Part shown: piece by piece, positions 8,215 to 15,439 of the stretch
Layout of the letters: each line of letters starts with the position of its first letter
Position numbering within the stretch: the first letter of the stretch is position 1
Source of the DNA: CAXTKD01 sp964244885
Lineage (GTDB): Bacteria > Pseudomonadota > Alphaproteobacteria > Sphingomonadales > Sphingomonadaceae
DNA length: 64,000 nucleotides
NCBI GenBank assembly: GCA_964244885.1
Contig: CAXTKD010000002.1
Location: 62,001-126,000 of the forward strand
Direction of reading: 5' to 3'
Position numbers and translations under genes: made by a program
Notes under the pieces: model-generated
Databases searched by the model: none
Told to the model about the DNA's origin: nothing
Seen by the model: the letters and a program-made list of their open reading frames with translations, nothing else

Positions 8215-10967
8215 CCCTTGCCCTTTCGTGGCTCGCCGAACGCCGTCTCCCATGCCGCAAGAACCTGTCGCTTGGCCAGCGCCAGCGCCGCCTCCAGCGC
8301 CTTGAGGTCTGCCACCCGGCACGATCGCGCCAGCAGCAGACCCACCGCCTCCGGCACCTTGCCATCGGGCGCCAGCAGCCGGAGCATGACGAGCATCCGC
8401 GTCATCAGGTCGTCCGCCGCCACCAGCTCGGGCAGGCCGAGCGCTTCGCAGGCGGCGCGCAGGTCGGGCGTGAACGCCGTGCGGTCGCGGAGCTGGAGGT
8501 AGTGGACGATGAACTCCAGGTCGACGAGGCCGCCGCGCGCCAGCTTGACGTCCCACGGGCCGGTCGGCGGCTTGTGCGCGGCCATCTCGGTGCGCATCGC
8601 CAGCACGTCGGCCTTGAGCTTCGCCGGATCGCGCGGCTGGTTGAGCACCTCGACAATCACCGCCTCGACGGCCGGCGCGTCGCCGACGACGACCCGCGCC
8701 CGGGTCAGTGCCATATGCTCCCAGGTCCAAGCCTCCTTGCGCTGATAGTCGGCGAAGCTGTCGATGGTGACGGCCAGCATGCCCTGCGCGCCCGAGGGGC
8801 GGAGGCGGGTGTCGATCTCATAGAGCGCACCCGCCGCGGTCGGCACCGACATCGCTGCCGTCACCCGCTGCGCCAGCCGGTTGAAATAGACCGAGGCGCC
8901 CAGGGGCCGCGCGCCATCGGACTCGGTGCCGTGGTCGCCGGTGAACAGGTAGACGATGTCTAGGTCCGACTTGGCGGTCAGCGCGCTGCCGCCGAAGCGG
9001 CCGAAGCCGAGGACGAGCATTGCGCCGCCGGGCACGTGCCCGTGCGCCTCGGCGAACGCCGCCTCGACCACCGGCGTTAGCACCGCGAACGCCGCGTCAG
9101 CCAGATCGGAGTAGGAGCGCGCGGCCTGAAGCGGATCGGTGATATCCTCGATCAACTGCATGCCGATCTGGAAGCGGCGCTCGGCGGTCCAGCGGCGGGT
9201 GCGGTCGAGCGCCTCCTCAAGCGGCGCGTCGGCGATGCGCAGGCGAAGCTCGGCCGCAAGCCCGTCGCGATCGGGCAGCACCGCGAAGGCCAGCGGATCG
9301 AGCACGACGTCGAACAGCTCCGGGCTGCGCGCCAGCGCGTCGGCGAGAGTCGGCGTCGTGCCGAGGAGGTGGCCGAGCAGATCGACGAGCTTCGGATGCG
9401 CGGCGAGAAGCGCGAGGAACTGCGCGCCGGTCGGGAGCTGCGCGAGGAAGGTGTCGAGCCGGGTCGCCGCCGCCTTCGGATCGACCGACGCCGCGATCCC
9501 GTCGATCAGCCCCGGCAGTATCGCTTCCAGAGCGCCCCGCGCCGCCTCGCTGCGGAGCGAACGGTATTTGCCCGACCGCCAACCCTCGACGAGGCCCGCC
9601 AAGCCGATGCTGTCGGGCAACCCGCGCTCGGCGAGATGGTCGGAGAGAACCGCCGGCGCCGGCGTCTCGCCCCGCGCCTCGGCGATCACCACGTCGTAGC
9701 GCGCCGCGACCGCGCTTGCGTGGCCGACGAGTTCGCGCTCGAACGCCTCCCAGTCGCGATAGCCGCTGAACGCAGCCAGCGCCGCGCGGGCGTCGGCAGT
9801 TTCGGGGATGCGGTGCGTCTGCTCGTCGTCGCGCATCTGGACGCGGTGCTCGGCGGTGCGGTGGAAGCAGTAGGCAGAGGCCAGCGCCGCCGCATCCTCA
9901 GCGCCGATCCGCCCCGCCGCGCTCAGCGCCGCCAGCGCGTCGAGCGTCGCCGGCGCGCGCAGGCCCGGCTCGCGCCCGCCGAAGATCAGCTGGTGGATCT
10001 GCGCGAAGAACTCGACTTCGCGGATGCCGCCGCGCCCGCGCTTCAGGTCGAAGCCCGGCCCCGCCTCCTGCCCCGCCGCATAATGGTCGCGGATGCGAAG
10101 GCTCACCGCCTGGATGTCGCGGATCGCGGTATAGTCGAGCGAGCGCCGCCAGACGAACGGCCGGATCGCATCGAGGAAGCTCCGGCCCATCGCGATATCG
10201 CCCGCCGCCGCCCGCGCCCGGATGAACGCCGCGCGCTCCCAGGTCAGCGCCTCCGATTGATAATAGCTCTCCGCCGCCTCCACCGGCAGGACGATCGCCG
10301 TCGCCTCCGGAGAGGGGCGGAGGCGGAGATCGACACGGAAGACATAGCCGCCGTCGACCTTCTGCATGATCTCGACCACCCGCCGCCCGATCCGCACCGC
10401 CGACTCGTCGGGGTCGTCGCGCTCGCGGCGCGGCAATGTCTTGCGGTCATGAAGCAGGATGAGATCGACATCGCTCGAATAATTAAGCTCGCGGCTGCCG
10501 AGCTTGCCGAGCGCCAGCGCCGTCAGCCCGATGGCCTCCGCGCCCTCGACCCGCTCGCCGATCGCCGCCGCGATCGCCTCGCTCAGCGCCAGGTCGGCGA
10601 AGTCGGAGAGCGCCGCCGTCACCCGCTCCAGCGGCCACTCCCCCGCCAGATCGGCGAGAGCCACCGCCAGCGCCAGCTCAGCCTTGGCGTCGCGCAGCCG
10701 ACCGTCGACCTTGCCCTCACCGCGCGCGACCGCGTGCGCCGCCGCGACCGCCGCCTCCGGCCCCTCGCCGACAATCCGTGCTAACGCCATGGGCCGCGTT
10801 CGCATAAGCCGCTTGAGATAGGGCGCCCGCTCCCATGCCGCCGTGATCGCCCCCGCATAGCGCTGGGACGGCGCCGCGCCGCCCTCGCGATCGAGCAGCT
10901 TCGCCACGTCGTCGGGCAGCGCCGCCGGGGGCAGCGTCGGCCATCTGTCTGTCTGTGCCTCGGCCAT
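8211..10967 (-). CDS. glnE: Bifunctional glutamine synthetase adenylyltransferase/deadenylyltransferase
   Basis: A 918-residue protein with two nucleotidyltransferase domains that adenylylate and deadenylylate glutamine synthetase in response to PII signals. Both catalytic signatures are visible: GSRELNYSSDVDLILLHD in the N-terminal half (deadenylylase) and FGGSALTAKSDLDIVYLFTG in the C-terminal half (adenylylase). The RGRGGIREVEFFAQ and ARGGLVDLEFIVHYLQL segments are also typical. Length is normal for alphaproteobacterial GlnE. It is cotranscribed with bcp. Confidence 0.95.
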   Translation of the reverse strand: MAEAQTDRWPTLPPAALPDDVAKLLDREGGAAPSQRYAGAITAAWERAPYLKRLMRTRPMALARIVGEGPEAAVAAAHAVARGEGKVDGRLRDAKAELALAVALADLAGEWPLERVTAALSDFADLALSEAIAAAIGERVEGAEAIGLTALALGKLGSRELNYSSDVDLILLHDRKTLPRRERDDPDESAVRIGRRVVEIMQKVDGGYVFRVDLRLRPSPEATAIVLPVEAAESYYQSEALTWERAAFIRARAAAGDIAMGRSFLDAIRPFVWRRSLDYTAIRDIQAVSLRIRDHYAAGQEAGPGFDLKRGRGGIREVEFFAQIHQLIFGGREPGLRAPATLDALAALSAAGRIGAEDAAALASAYCFHRTAEHRVQMRDDEQTHRIPETADARAALAAFSGYRDWEAFERELVGHASAVAARYDVVIAEARGETPAPAVLSDHLAERGLPDSIGLAGLVEGWRSGKYRSLRSEAARGALEAILPGLIDGIAASVDPKAAATRLDTFLAQLPTGAQFLALLAAHPKLVDLLGHLLGTTPTLADALARSPELFDVVLDPLAFAVLPDRDGLAAELRLRIADAPLEEALDRTRRWTAERRFQIGMQLIEDITDPLQAARSYSDLADAAFAVLTPVVEAAFAEAHGHVPGGAMLVLGFGRFGGSALTAKSDLDIVYLFTGDHGTESDGARPLGASVYFNRLAQRVTAAMSVPTAAGALYEIDTRLRPSGAQGMLAVTIDSFADYQRKEAWTWEHMALTRARVVVGDAPAVEAVIVEVLNQPRDPAKLKADVLAMRTEMAAHKPPTGPWDVKLARGGLVDLEFIVHYLQLRDRTAFTPDLRAACEALGLPELVAADDLMTRMLVMLRLLAPDGKVPEAVGLLLARSCRVADLKALEAALALAKRQVLAAWETAFGEPRKGKG

Positions 10968-11136
10968 GTCCCGCCCAAGCCTAGCCGTGCGGCGCGGTCA
11001 AGTCGCCGCCGGTTCGTTCTGGAGGCGATTTAACTTCGAAAAGTTCGGAACGCCTTTGGGGAACGTGGGTTCAGCATCCGTGGAAGCACTCCCACGCGAA
11101 TCCCCCCTCGCGGCTTTCATATTCTGCCCCTTAGAG

Positions 11137-11180
11137 CCCCGATCCGGCGCCTGCCCCCCACCCCCAACGCCGGATCGGGG
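11137..11180. repeat. Inverted repeat (CCCCGATCCGGCG arms)
   Basis: Two perfect 13-nt arms, 11137-11149 and 11168-11180, are separated by 18 nt of C-rich sequence. The hairpin lies between the divergent glnE start and the ecfG terminator, in a 275-nt gap that shows no gene. It has no T-run, so it is more likely a small interspersed palindrome than a terminator. Confidence 0.6.
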
Positions 11181-11196
11181 TTCGACCCAGATAAAG

Positions 11197-11222
11197 AAAA
11201 GCCCCGCGCGAGCGGGGCTTTT
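11197..11222 (-). terminator. Rho-independent terminator after ecfG
   Basis: AAAAGCCCCGC and GCGGGGCTTTT form a GC-rich stem with a short loop. On the minus strand the stem is followed by a T-rich stretch (TTTTCTTTAT). It begins about 20 nt beyond the ecfG stop, so it is the likely end of the ecfG transcript. The A/T flanks on both sides would also let it work in the other direction. Confidence 0.85.
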
Positions 11223-11242
11223 CGATTCTAGGGAGAGAGGCG

Positions 11243-12001
11243 TTAGCCGCGCGCCAGCGCGTCCACCTGAGCCATGATGTTCACGAGCGGGGACTGGCCC
11301 TGATTGTCCGGCGACGAGTCGCGGCGCGACGGCAGCAGCCCTTCGTTCAGGATCGTTTCGAGCGCCGCGCGGCCGCGCGCCACCCGGCTCTTGATCGTGC
11401 CGACCGCGCAGTCGCAGATCGACGCCGCCTCCTCATAGGCGAAGCCGCCCGCGCCGACGAGGATCAGCGCCTCGCGCTGCGCCTGCGGAAGCTGGAGCAG
11501 CGCGCGCTGCAAATCGCCGAGCTCGACCTGGCGGTCCTGCCCGGCCGGAGCCGCGAGCAGCCGGTCGGCGGTGAAATCGTCCCACTCGCCCTTGAAGCGC
11601 GCGCGGCGCATCTGGCTGAGGAACAGGTTGCGGAGGATGATGAAGGTCCACGCCCGCATGTTGGTGCCGGCCTGGAAGCGCTCGCGCGCCGCCCAGGCCT
11701 TCAGCAGCGTCTCCTGCACCAGGTCGTCGGCGAGGTCGCGCGAGCCCGACAGCGAGCGGCCGAAGGCGCGCAGGTGCGGGATGACGACCGCCAGCTCCTT
11801 CTTGAACTCATCGTCGCTGAGCGCCAGCGGCACGTGCGCCACCTTGCCGTCGTCGGGCAGCAACTCGTCGAGCTGCTTCAGCAGCAGCTCGAATTCCTCG
11901 GGCAGCGCCTGCGCCGGAACTTCGGCGAAGGCGGCGCGGAGATAGGAGCCGACGTCCTTGGTCTTCGCGTCGGACGAGGTTGTGGCGCGGGGCGCGGTCA
12001 T
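11243..12001 (-). CDS. ecfG: General stress response sigma factor EcfG with N-terminal NepR-like segment
   Basis: A 252-residue ECF sigma factor of the EcfG type, which directs transcription of the alphaproteobacterial general stress regulon. Sigma-2 lies at about residues 70-135 (DLADDLVQETLLKAWAARER, then MRAWTFIILRNLFLSQMRRA). Sigma-4 lies at about 162-215 (LPQAQREALILVGAGGFAYE, then CAVGTIKSRVARGRAAL). Unusually, residues 20-45 (YLRAAFAEVPAQ, then ALPEEFELLLKQLDE) match the core of the NepR anti-sigma factor: 9 identities and 7 similar residues in 25 against the NepR encoded at 13311-13490. ATG at 12001 was chosen because AAGG lies 8 nt upstream; an in-frame ATG at 12037 would add 12 residues. 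It is preceded by a 44-aa membrane protein gene and an EcfG-type promoter (12228-12252), implying autoregulation. Confidence 0.9.
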   Translation of the reverse strand: MTAPRATTSSDAKTKDVGSYLRAAFAEVPAQALPEEFELLLKQLDELLPDDGKVAHVPLALSDDEFKKELAVVIPHLRAFGRSLSGSRDLADDLVQETLLKAWAARERFQAGTNMRAWTFIILRNLFLSQMRRARFKGEWDDFTADRLLAAPAGQDRQVELGDLQRALLQLPQAQREALILVGAGGFAYEEAASICDCAVGTIKSRVARGRAALETILNEGLLPSRRDSSPDNQGQSPLVNIMAQVDALARG

Positions 12002-12065
12002 GGCTTCAGCCTTGAATGCGGGGGATCGGCGTTTCATGCGCCGACACTATGGGCCTGCGGGATGA

Positions 12066-12200
12066 TCAGCGCCAGATGATCAGCATCGCGGCGAACGCCA
12101 CGACGATCAGGATCAGCGAGATCAGCAGCACATAGCGCGTGACGCCCGGCGTCGTGCCGCCGCGAGCCTCGGTGGTCGTGATCTTCTCGTGCGGTTCCAT
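12066..12200 (-). CDS. Small single-pass membrane protein upstream of ecfG
   Basis: A 44-residue protein: a polar N-terminus (MEPHEKITTTEARGGTTPGV), then one strongly hydrophobic helix (YVLLISLILIVVAFAAMLII) and a terminal WR. An AGGGG-containing Shine-Dalgarno-like stretch lies just upstream of the ATG. The gene ends 64 nt before the chosen ecfG start and begins just downstream of the candidate sigma-EcfG promoter, so it is probably cotranscribed with ecfG and stress-induced. The topology suggests a cytoplasmic N-terminus by the positive-inside rule, though few charges are present. No family was recognised. Confidence 0.75.
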   Translation of the reverse strand: MEPHEKITTTEARGGTTPGVTRYVLLISLILIVVAFAAMLIIWR

Positions 12201-12227
12201 GCTCACCCCTCATCTACCCGGCGGACG

Positions 12228-12252
12228 AACGCCGGGAGCGCGGCGCTGTTCC
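12228..12252 (-). promoter_or_regulatory. Candidate sigma-EcfG promoter for the small-protein/ecfG operon
   Basis: On the minus strand, GGAAC (12252-12248) is followed after exactly 16 nt by CGTT (12231-12228). This matches the established EcfG consensus GGAAC-N16/17-CGTT without mismatch. Transcription would start near 12221 and run into the 44-aa gene (ATG at 12200) and ecfG. It implies positive autoregulation of the sigma factor. Confidence 0.8.
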
Positions 12253-12294
12253 ACCGCTCCGGACGCCCGCGCGAACTGTTGCGCCCGCGCAACG

Positions 12295-13092
12295 TCAGGC
12301 GAACGCCGCCGTCGAATTGAAGAACAAGGCCTGGCTGATCGCCGCCTTCACCGTCGAGCGCTGGAACGGCTTGGTGATCAGGAAAGTCGGCTCGGGCCGC
12401 TCGCCGGTCAGCAGCCGCTCGGGGAAAGCGGTGATGAAGATCACCGGCACCGAGAAGTTCTGCAAGATCTCCTTCACCGCGTCGATGCCCGACGAATCGT
12501 CGGCGAGCTGGATGTCGGCGAGGACGAGGCCAGGCCGCTCGGCGTTAGCCATCGCCACCGCCTCGTCGCGAGTCACCGCGACTCCGACGACGTCGTGGCC
12601 GAGGTCGCGGACGATGCTCTCGATGTCCATCGCGATGATCGGCTCGTCCTCGATGATCAGAACGCGGGTCGCGGTCTGCCGCTCGATCTCGGCCAGCGCT
12701 TCGTTGACCAGGCCGGTGACATCCTTGGGAGACGCATCGATCAGATAGCCGGTGTCCTCGTTGGTGAAGCCCTCCATCGCGGTCAGCAGCAGCGCCTGCC
12801 GCGACAGCGGAGTGATCGCCGCGAGGCGGCTCTGCGCCACCCGCTCGAGATCGCCCGAATCCTCGTCCTCCTCGCTGCCGACCTCGACATTGGCGGAGGA
12901 CCAGATGGCGTGGAAGGTCTTGTAGAGACCGAGGCGCGGGTCGACATCGCGCGGGAACGACTCGGGCGCGTCGACGATCGCCTGAAGGGCTGCGCGGACG
13001 AAGGCATCGCCATGCCCTTGGCTGCCGGTCAGCGCGCGCGCGTAGCGGCGGAGGTAAGGCAGGTGCGGGGCGATCTCGGTGGCAAGCGACAT
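12295..13092 (-). CDS. phyR: General stress response anti-anti-sigma regulator PhyR
   Basis: A 265-residue protein with the PhyR layout. An N-terminal EcfG-like sigma mimic (about residues 1-140; PHLPYLRRYARALTGSQGHG, then PLSRQALLLTAMEGFTNEDT) precedes a C-terminal receiver domain (about 143-262). The receiver contains the acidic pair in RVLIIEDEP, phospho-acceptor Asp193 in VLADIQLADD, and the Thr and Lys of VIFITAFPE and FLITKPF. When phosphorylated, PhyR sequesters NepR and frees EcfG. It is divergent from nepR-phyP, and the shared intergenic region holds a near-symmetric EcfG promoter-like sequence. Confidence 0.95.
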   Translation of the reverse strand: MSLATEIAPHLPYLRRYARALTGSQGHGDAFVRAALQAIVDAPESFPRDVDPRLGLYKTFHAIWSSANVEVGSEEDEDSGDLERVAQSRLAAITPLSRQALLLTAMEGFTNEDTGYLIDASPKDVTGLVNEALAEIERQTATRVLIIEDEPIIAMDIESIVRDLGHDVVGVAVTRDEAVAMANAERPGLVLADIQLADDSSGIDAVKEILQNFSVPVIFITAFPERLLTGERPEPTFLITKPFQRSTVKAAISQALFFNSTAAFA

Positions 13093-13198
13093 GGGCTAGG
13101 GGCTCCGTCAGAAAAAATGTTGCGGTCGCGATACGAGGACCGATGAGGCGCAAGCCTAATGACACGCGGACCCCCGCGCCACCAGCCCGTCCAATGCC

Positions 13199-13226
13199 GG
13201 AACCGCCGACCGCTTTTTTTGTTTCC
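13199..13226. promoter_or_regulatory. Candidate divergent sigma-EcfG promoter between phyR and nepR
   Basis: Reading right, GGAAC (13199-13203), 17 nt, then GTT (13221-13223) fits the EcfG pattern and would drive nepR-phyP. Reading left, the same 28 bp give GGAAA, 17 nt, then GGTT: one mismatch in the -35 element, directed toward phyR. The rightward promoter is convincing; the leftward one is weaker. Such feedback on nepR and phyR is known in other Alphaproteobacteria. Confidence 0.7.
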
Positions 13227-13310
13227 TTGGAGCGACGATCACCTTACATCCCCGCGCCACCGCCTGCGGACAAACAGGCGGCGAACCGACAGAACCTGAA
13301 AAGGCTGGCG

Positions 13311-13490
13311 ATGGCGCGAAAACCGGAACAGCGAAACGCCCCTTGCCCCGCGCCCAAATCCCCCACGACGGACAGCGACGGCGACTCGCGGGCGGCGCAT
13401 GTCGGCGGCCATCTGCGCGGCATTTACGATGACGTGCTGTCCGAGCGTGTTCCCGATGCTTTCGAGGACCTGCTCCGCAAGCTTGCCTGA
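13311..13490 (+). CDS. nepR: Anti-sigma factor NepR
   Basis: A 59-residue protein that binds EcfG and keeps it inactive until phosphorylated PhyR takes it away. The N-terminal 33 residues are polar and probably disordered. The core at residues 34-59 (HLRGIYDDVLSERVP, then DAFEDLLRKLA) matches the NepR consensus of two short helices around E-x-VPD-x-F. The protein ends right at the second helix, with no C-terminal tail. ATG at 13311 has AAGG about 6 nt upstream; the frame is open further back but has no better start. The gene lies 18 nt upstream of phyP and behind an EcfG-type promoter. Confidence 0.9.
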   Translation: MARKPEQRNAPCPAPKSPTTDSDGDSRAAHVGGHLRGIYDDVLSERVPDAFEDLLRKLA

Positions 13491-13508
13491 GATCGAAGGC
13501 CGGGCGAG

Positions 13509-15185
13509 ATGAAGTCGGCGCGCTTCCTGCCGGCCCGCTGGTCGCTCTCGCGCCAGGTCATTATCGTCCTGGCGCTCGCGCTGCTGCCGCTCGGCATCCT
13601 CGCCGTCGTCGCGGCGGCCGACAATTATCGCGACTTCCGCGCCAGTCAGGCGGCGCTGGCACGCGTCCGCATCGACTATCTGCGCCGCGCCGCGACCGCC
13701 AGCCTCGACCAGGAATTCGCCATCCTGCAGGCCATGCTGCTCGCCGGCGACACCAGCCCCGCGATTCGCCGGGATTGCGACCGCCAGTTCACCCGGCTGG
13801 CGCGGATCGACCCGATCATCGACTCGCTGGAACGGCTCAACGCGCAGGGCGCGCTGCTTTGCGCGTCGGCGGGATCGGCGCTGCCGTCGCCGACGATGGT
13901 CGTGCCACCCGATGTGACGACCGCGAAAACCCGCTTCGCCCGGGCGGTCCTCCTCGACGAAGGCTCGCGCGAGCGCGATCTCGTGCTCGGCGTTCGCGAC
14001 CTGAGCCTCGACGGGGCGGGCGACACCATCCTCGCCCGGGTCCGCCGCGCCGCCGCCGGCCGGTTGATCGACGGCGCCATCCTTCGCGGCGACGAGCATG
14101 TCCGCCTGCTGCGTTTCGGCGAGACCGTCGCAGCCTGGAACGGCCGCAACCGCCTCAACCCGCTGACCGAGGTCGACGTGGACCATCTCGGTCCGGTCGA
14201 ACGCATCCAGCTTCGCAGCGGCGAGCAATGGTTCGTCGGCGCGACCTCGCTCGGCCCCTCTGGCTTTCAGCTCGCCCTGGCCCGGCCCGCCAACGACATC
14301 AGCCTCAGCCAGGCGCTCAACATCGCGCTGCCCATGGTGATGTGGATCGTGGCGCTGGTCACCGGCTGGGCGGCGATCAACTGGCTCGTCGTCCATCCGC
14401 TCGGCCGGATGCGCCGCGGCGTCGACCATTATGCCGAGGACCCGACCGTGCGGATCGCGGGCGACCGGGCGCGCAGCTACGAGATCGAGCAGTTCGGAAT
14501 CGCCTTCGATCGCATGGCGGACCGGCTCGACACCCACGAGGACGACCTGCGCGAAGCGCTTGCCACGCAGAAGAAGTTGACGCGCGAGGTCCACCACCGG
14601 GTCAAGAACAACCTCCAGATCGTCTCCAGCCTGCTGAGCCTCCAGTCGCGCGACGCCGGCTCGCCCGAGGTGGCCTGCGCCTATGCGACGATCCAGAAAC
14701 GCGTGAACGCGCTGGCGCTCGTCCACCGTTGGCTGTTCGACGACGAGGCGATGCGTGGCGTCGACTTCAAGAGCCTGTCGCACGATCTCTGCGCGGCGCT
14801 GGAGCAGAGCATCGCACAGTCGGAGAATGTCAGCCTCTCGATCATTCCGGATGTCGAGCGCATCTATGTCGGGCAGGACACCGCGGTCCCCCTGGCGTTC
14901 CTGATCACCGAGCTGGTGACCGCCGCCTCGCGCCTCGACGGCAGCGTGATGACGATCCAGATCTCGGCCCGCGCCCACGGCGACCGCGCGACGATGTGCA
15001 TCGAGGCGCACAGTTTCCGCGACGTCGACCCGTTCGCCCCCGGCAGCGCCGATCCCTCCGCCCGGATCGTCCAGGGCATGGCGCGGCAGATGCGGAGCGC
15101 CCTGACTCACGATCCGCGAAAGGGCACTTACGCGATCGACTTCCCCGTCGCGCCTCCGGCCGGCGCGGCGTCGCCGAAAGGGTAA
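13509..15185 (+). CDS. phyP: PhyP-like membrane histidine kinase homologue, probable PhyR phosphatase
   Basis: A 558-residue protein. A membrane helix at about residues 18-38, a periplasmic domain to about 270, a second helix (about 272-295) and a HAMP-like linker lead into a HisKA_2/HWE-type dimerisation domain with EVHHRVKNNLQIVSSLLSLQ (phospho-accepting type His at about 363). The C-terminal ATPase region looks degenerate: the N-box position reads FLITELVTAASRLDG, lacking the usual Asn and His of ELVTNAxKHA, and no G-boxes are visible. In Sphingomonas, the kinase-like PhyP beside nepR/phyR is known as a negative regulator that removes phosphate from PhyR, and this gene fits in position and architecture. 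It is cotranscribed with nepR. Confidence 0.85.
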   Translation: MKSARFLPARWSLSRQVIIVLALALLPLGILAVVAAADNYRDFRASQAALARVRIDYLRRAATASLDQEFAILQAMLLAGDTSPAIRRDCDRQFTRLARIDPIIDSLERLNAQGALLCASAGSALPSPTMVVPPDVTTAKTRFARAVLLDEGSRERDLVLGVRDLSLDGAGDTILARVRRAAAGRLIDGAILRGDEHVRLLRFGETVAAWNGRNRLNPLTEVDVDHLGPVERIQLRSGEQWFVGATSLGPSGFQLALARPANDISLSQALNIALPMVMWIVALVTGWAAINWLVVHPLGRMRRGVDHYAEDPTVRIAGDRARSYEIEQFGIAFDRMADRLDTHEDDLREALATQKKLTREVHHRVKNNLQIVSSLLSLQSRDAGSPEVACAYATIQKRVNALALVHRWLFDDEAMRGVDFKSLSHDLCAALEQSIAQSENVSLSIIPDVERIYVGQDTAVPLAFLITELVTAASRLDGSVMTIQISARAHGDRATMCIEAHSFRDVDPFAPGSADPSARIVQGMARQMRSALTHDPRKGTYAIDFPVAPPAGAASPKG

Positions 15186-15218
15186 GACCGCGTTCGCGAA
15201 TTTTATTTGAAAAAAATT

Positions 15219-15243
15219 GGAACCCGAGCCCGCATCGATGGTT
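15219..15243 (+). promoter_or_regulatory. Candidate sigma-EcfG promoter of the sRNA
   Basis: GGAAC at 15219-15223 is followed after 16 nt by GGTT at 15240-15243. This matches the EcfG pattern apart from G for C in the first -10 position. It lies 33 nt after the phyP stop and is the likely start of a short transcript ending at the hairpin at 15291-15329. Confidence 0.75.
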
Positions 15244-15249
15244 CATGTC

Positions 15250-15335
15250 GTCGGATAGTGATCTTTGCCCCCCGCTCTTGCTATCCATCCGAGCCCGGAA
15301 GCGTCCACCCCCCGAACGCTTCCGGGCTCATTCTA
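15250..15335 (+). ncRNA. gsrN: Candidate GsrN-like stress small RNA with C-rich loop
   Basis: A roughly 85-nt transcript is predicted from the EcfG-type promoter at 15219-15243. Its 5' part folds into a 9-bp stem (15253-15261 with 15278-15286, starting GGATAG/CTATCC, with two G-U pairs) that closes a 16-nt loop holding six consecutive C (15268-15273). Its 3' part is a perfect 14-bp hairpin (15291-15304 with 15316-15329), also with a C-run in the loop. Caulobacter GsrN is, from memory, an EcfG-dependent sRNA encoded beside nepR-sigT whose C-rich loop pairs with mRNA leaders. Location, promoter and fold all fit. The 3' U-run is weak (AUUCU). No sequence search was possible. Confidence 0.65.
15291..15329 (+). 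terminator. Strong hairpin ending phyP and/or the sRNA
   Basis: A perfect 14-bp inverted repeat (GAGCCCGGAAGCGT and its complement) with an 11-nt C-rich loop. It is followed by only a short A/U stretch, so termination may be partly factor dependent. It would serve both read-through from nepR-phyP and the candidate sRNA. Confidence 0.65.
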
Positions 15336-15377
15336 TGTCCGGGGCAGATCATTCATCGCATAAGAGGTTTCGCATCC

Positions 15378-15403
15378 GGAACCTTCCCGCCGCACCAGCG
15401 GTT
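15378..15403 (+). promoter_or_regulatory. Candidate sigma-EcfG promoter of the entericidin-like gene
   Basis: GGAAC at 15378-15382, 17 nt, then GGTT at 15400-15403. It lies about 36 nt upstream of the ATG at 15440. It is slightly longer spaced than the other three matches in this locus but still within the known 16-17 nt range for this family. Confidence 0.65.
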
Positions 15404-15439
15404 GAGGCTTCGGGTTCAGCACCACCAAAGGAGTATCTC

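Noticed and set aside
13449..13475. GGAAC on the minus strand inside nepR as a phyR promoter
   Set aside because: No CGTT-like element follows at 16-17 nt, so it does not fit the EcfG pattern.
13239..15110. A 623-codon minus-strand frame opposite nepR-phyP
   Set aside because: It covers recognisable NepR and histidine-kinase sequence on the other strand and lacks any family motif.
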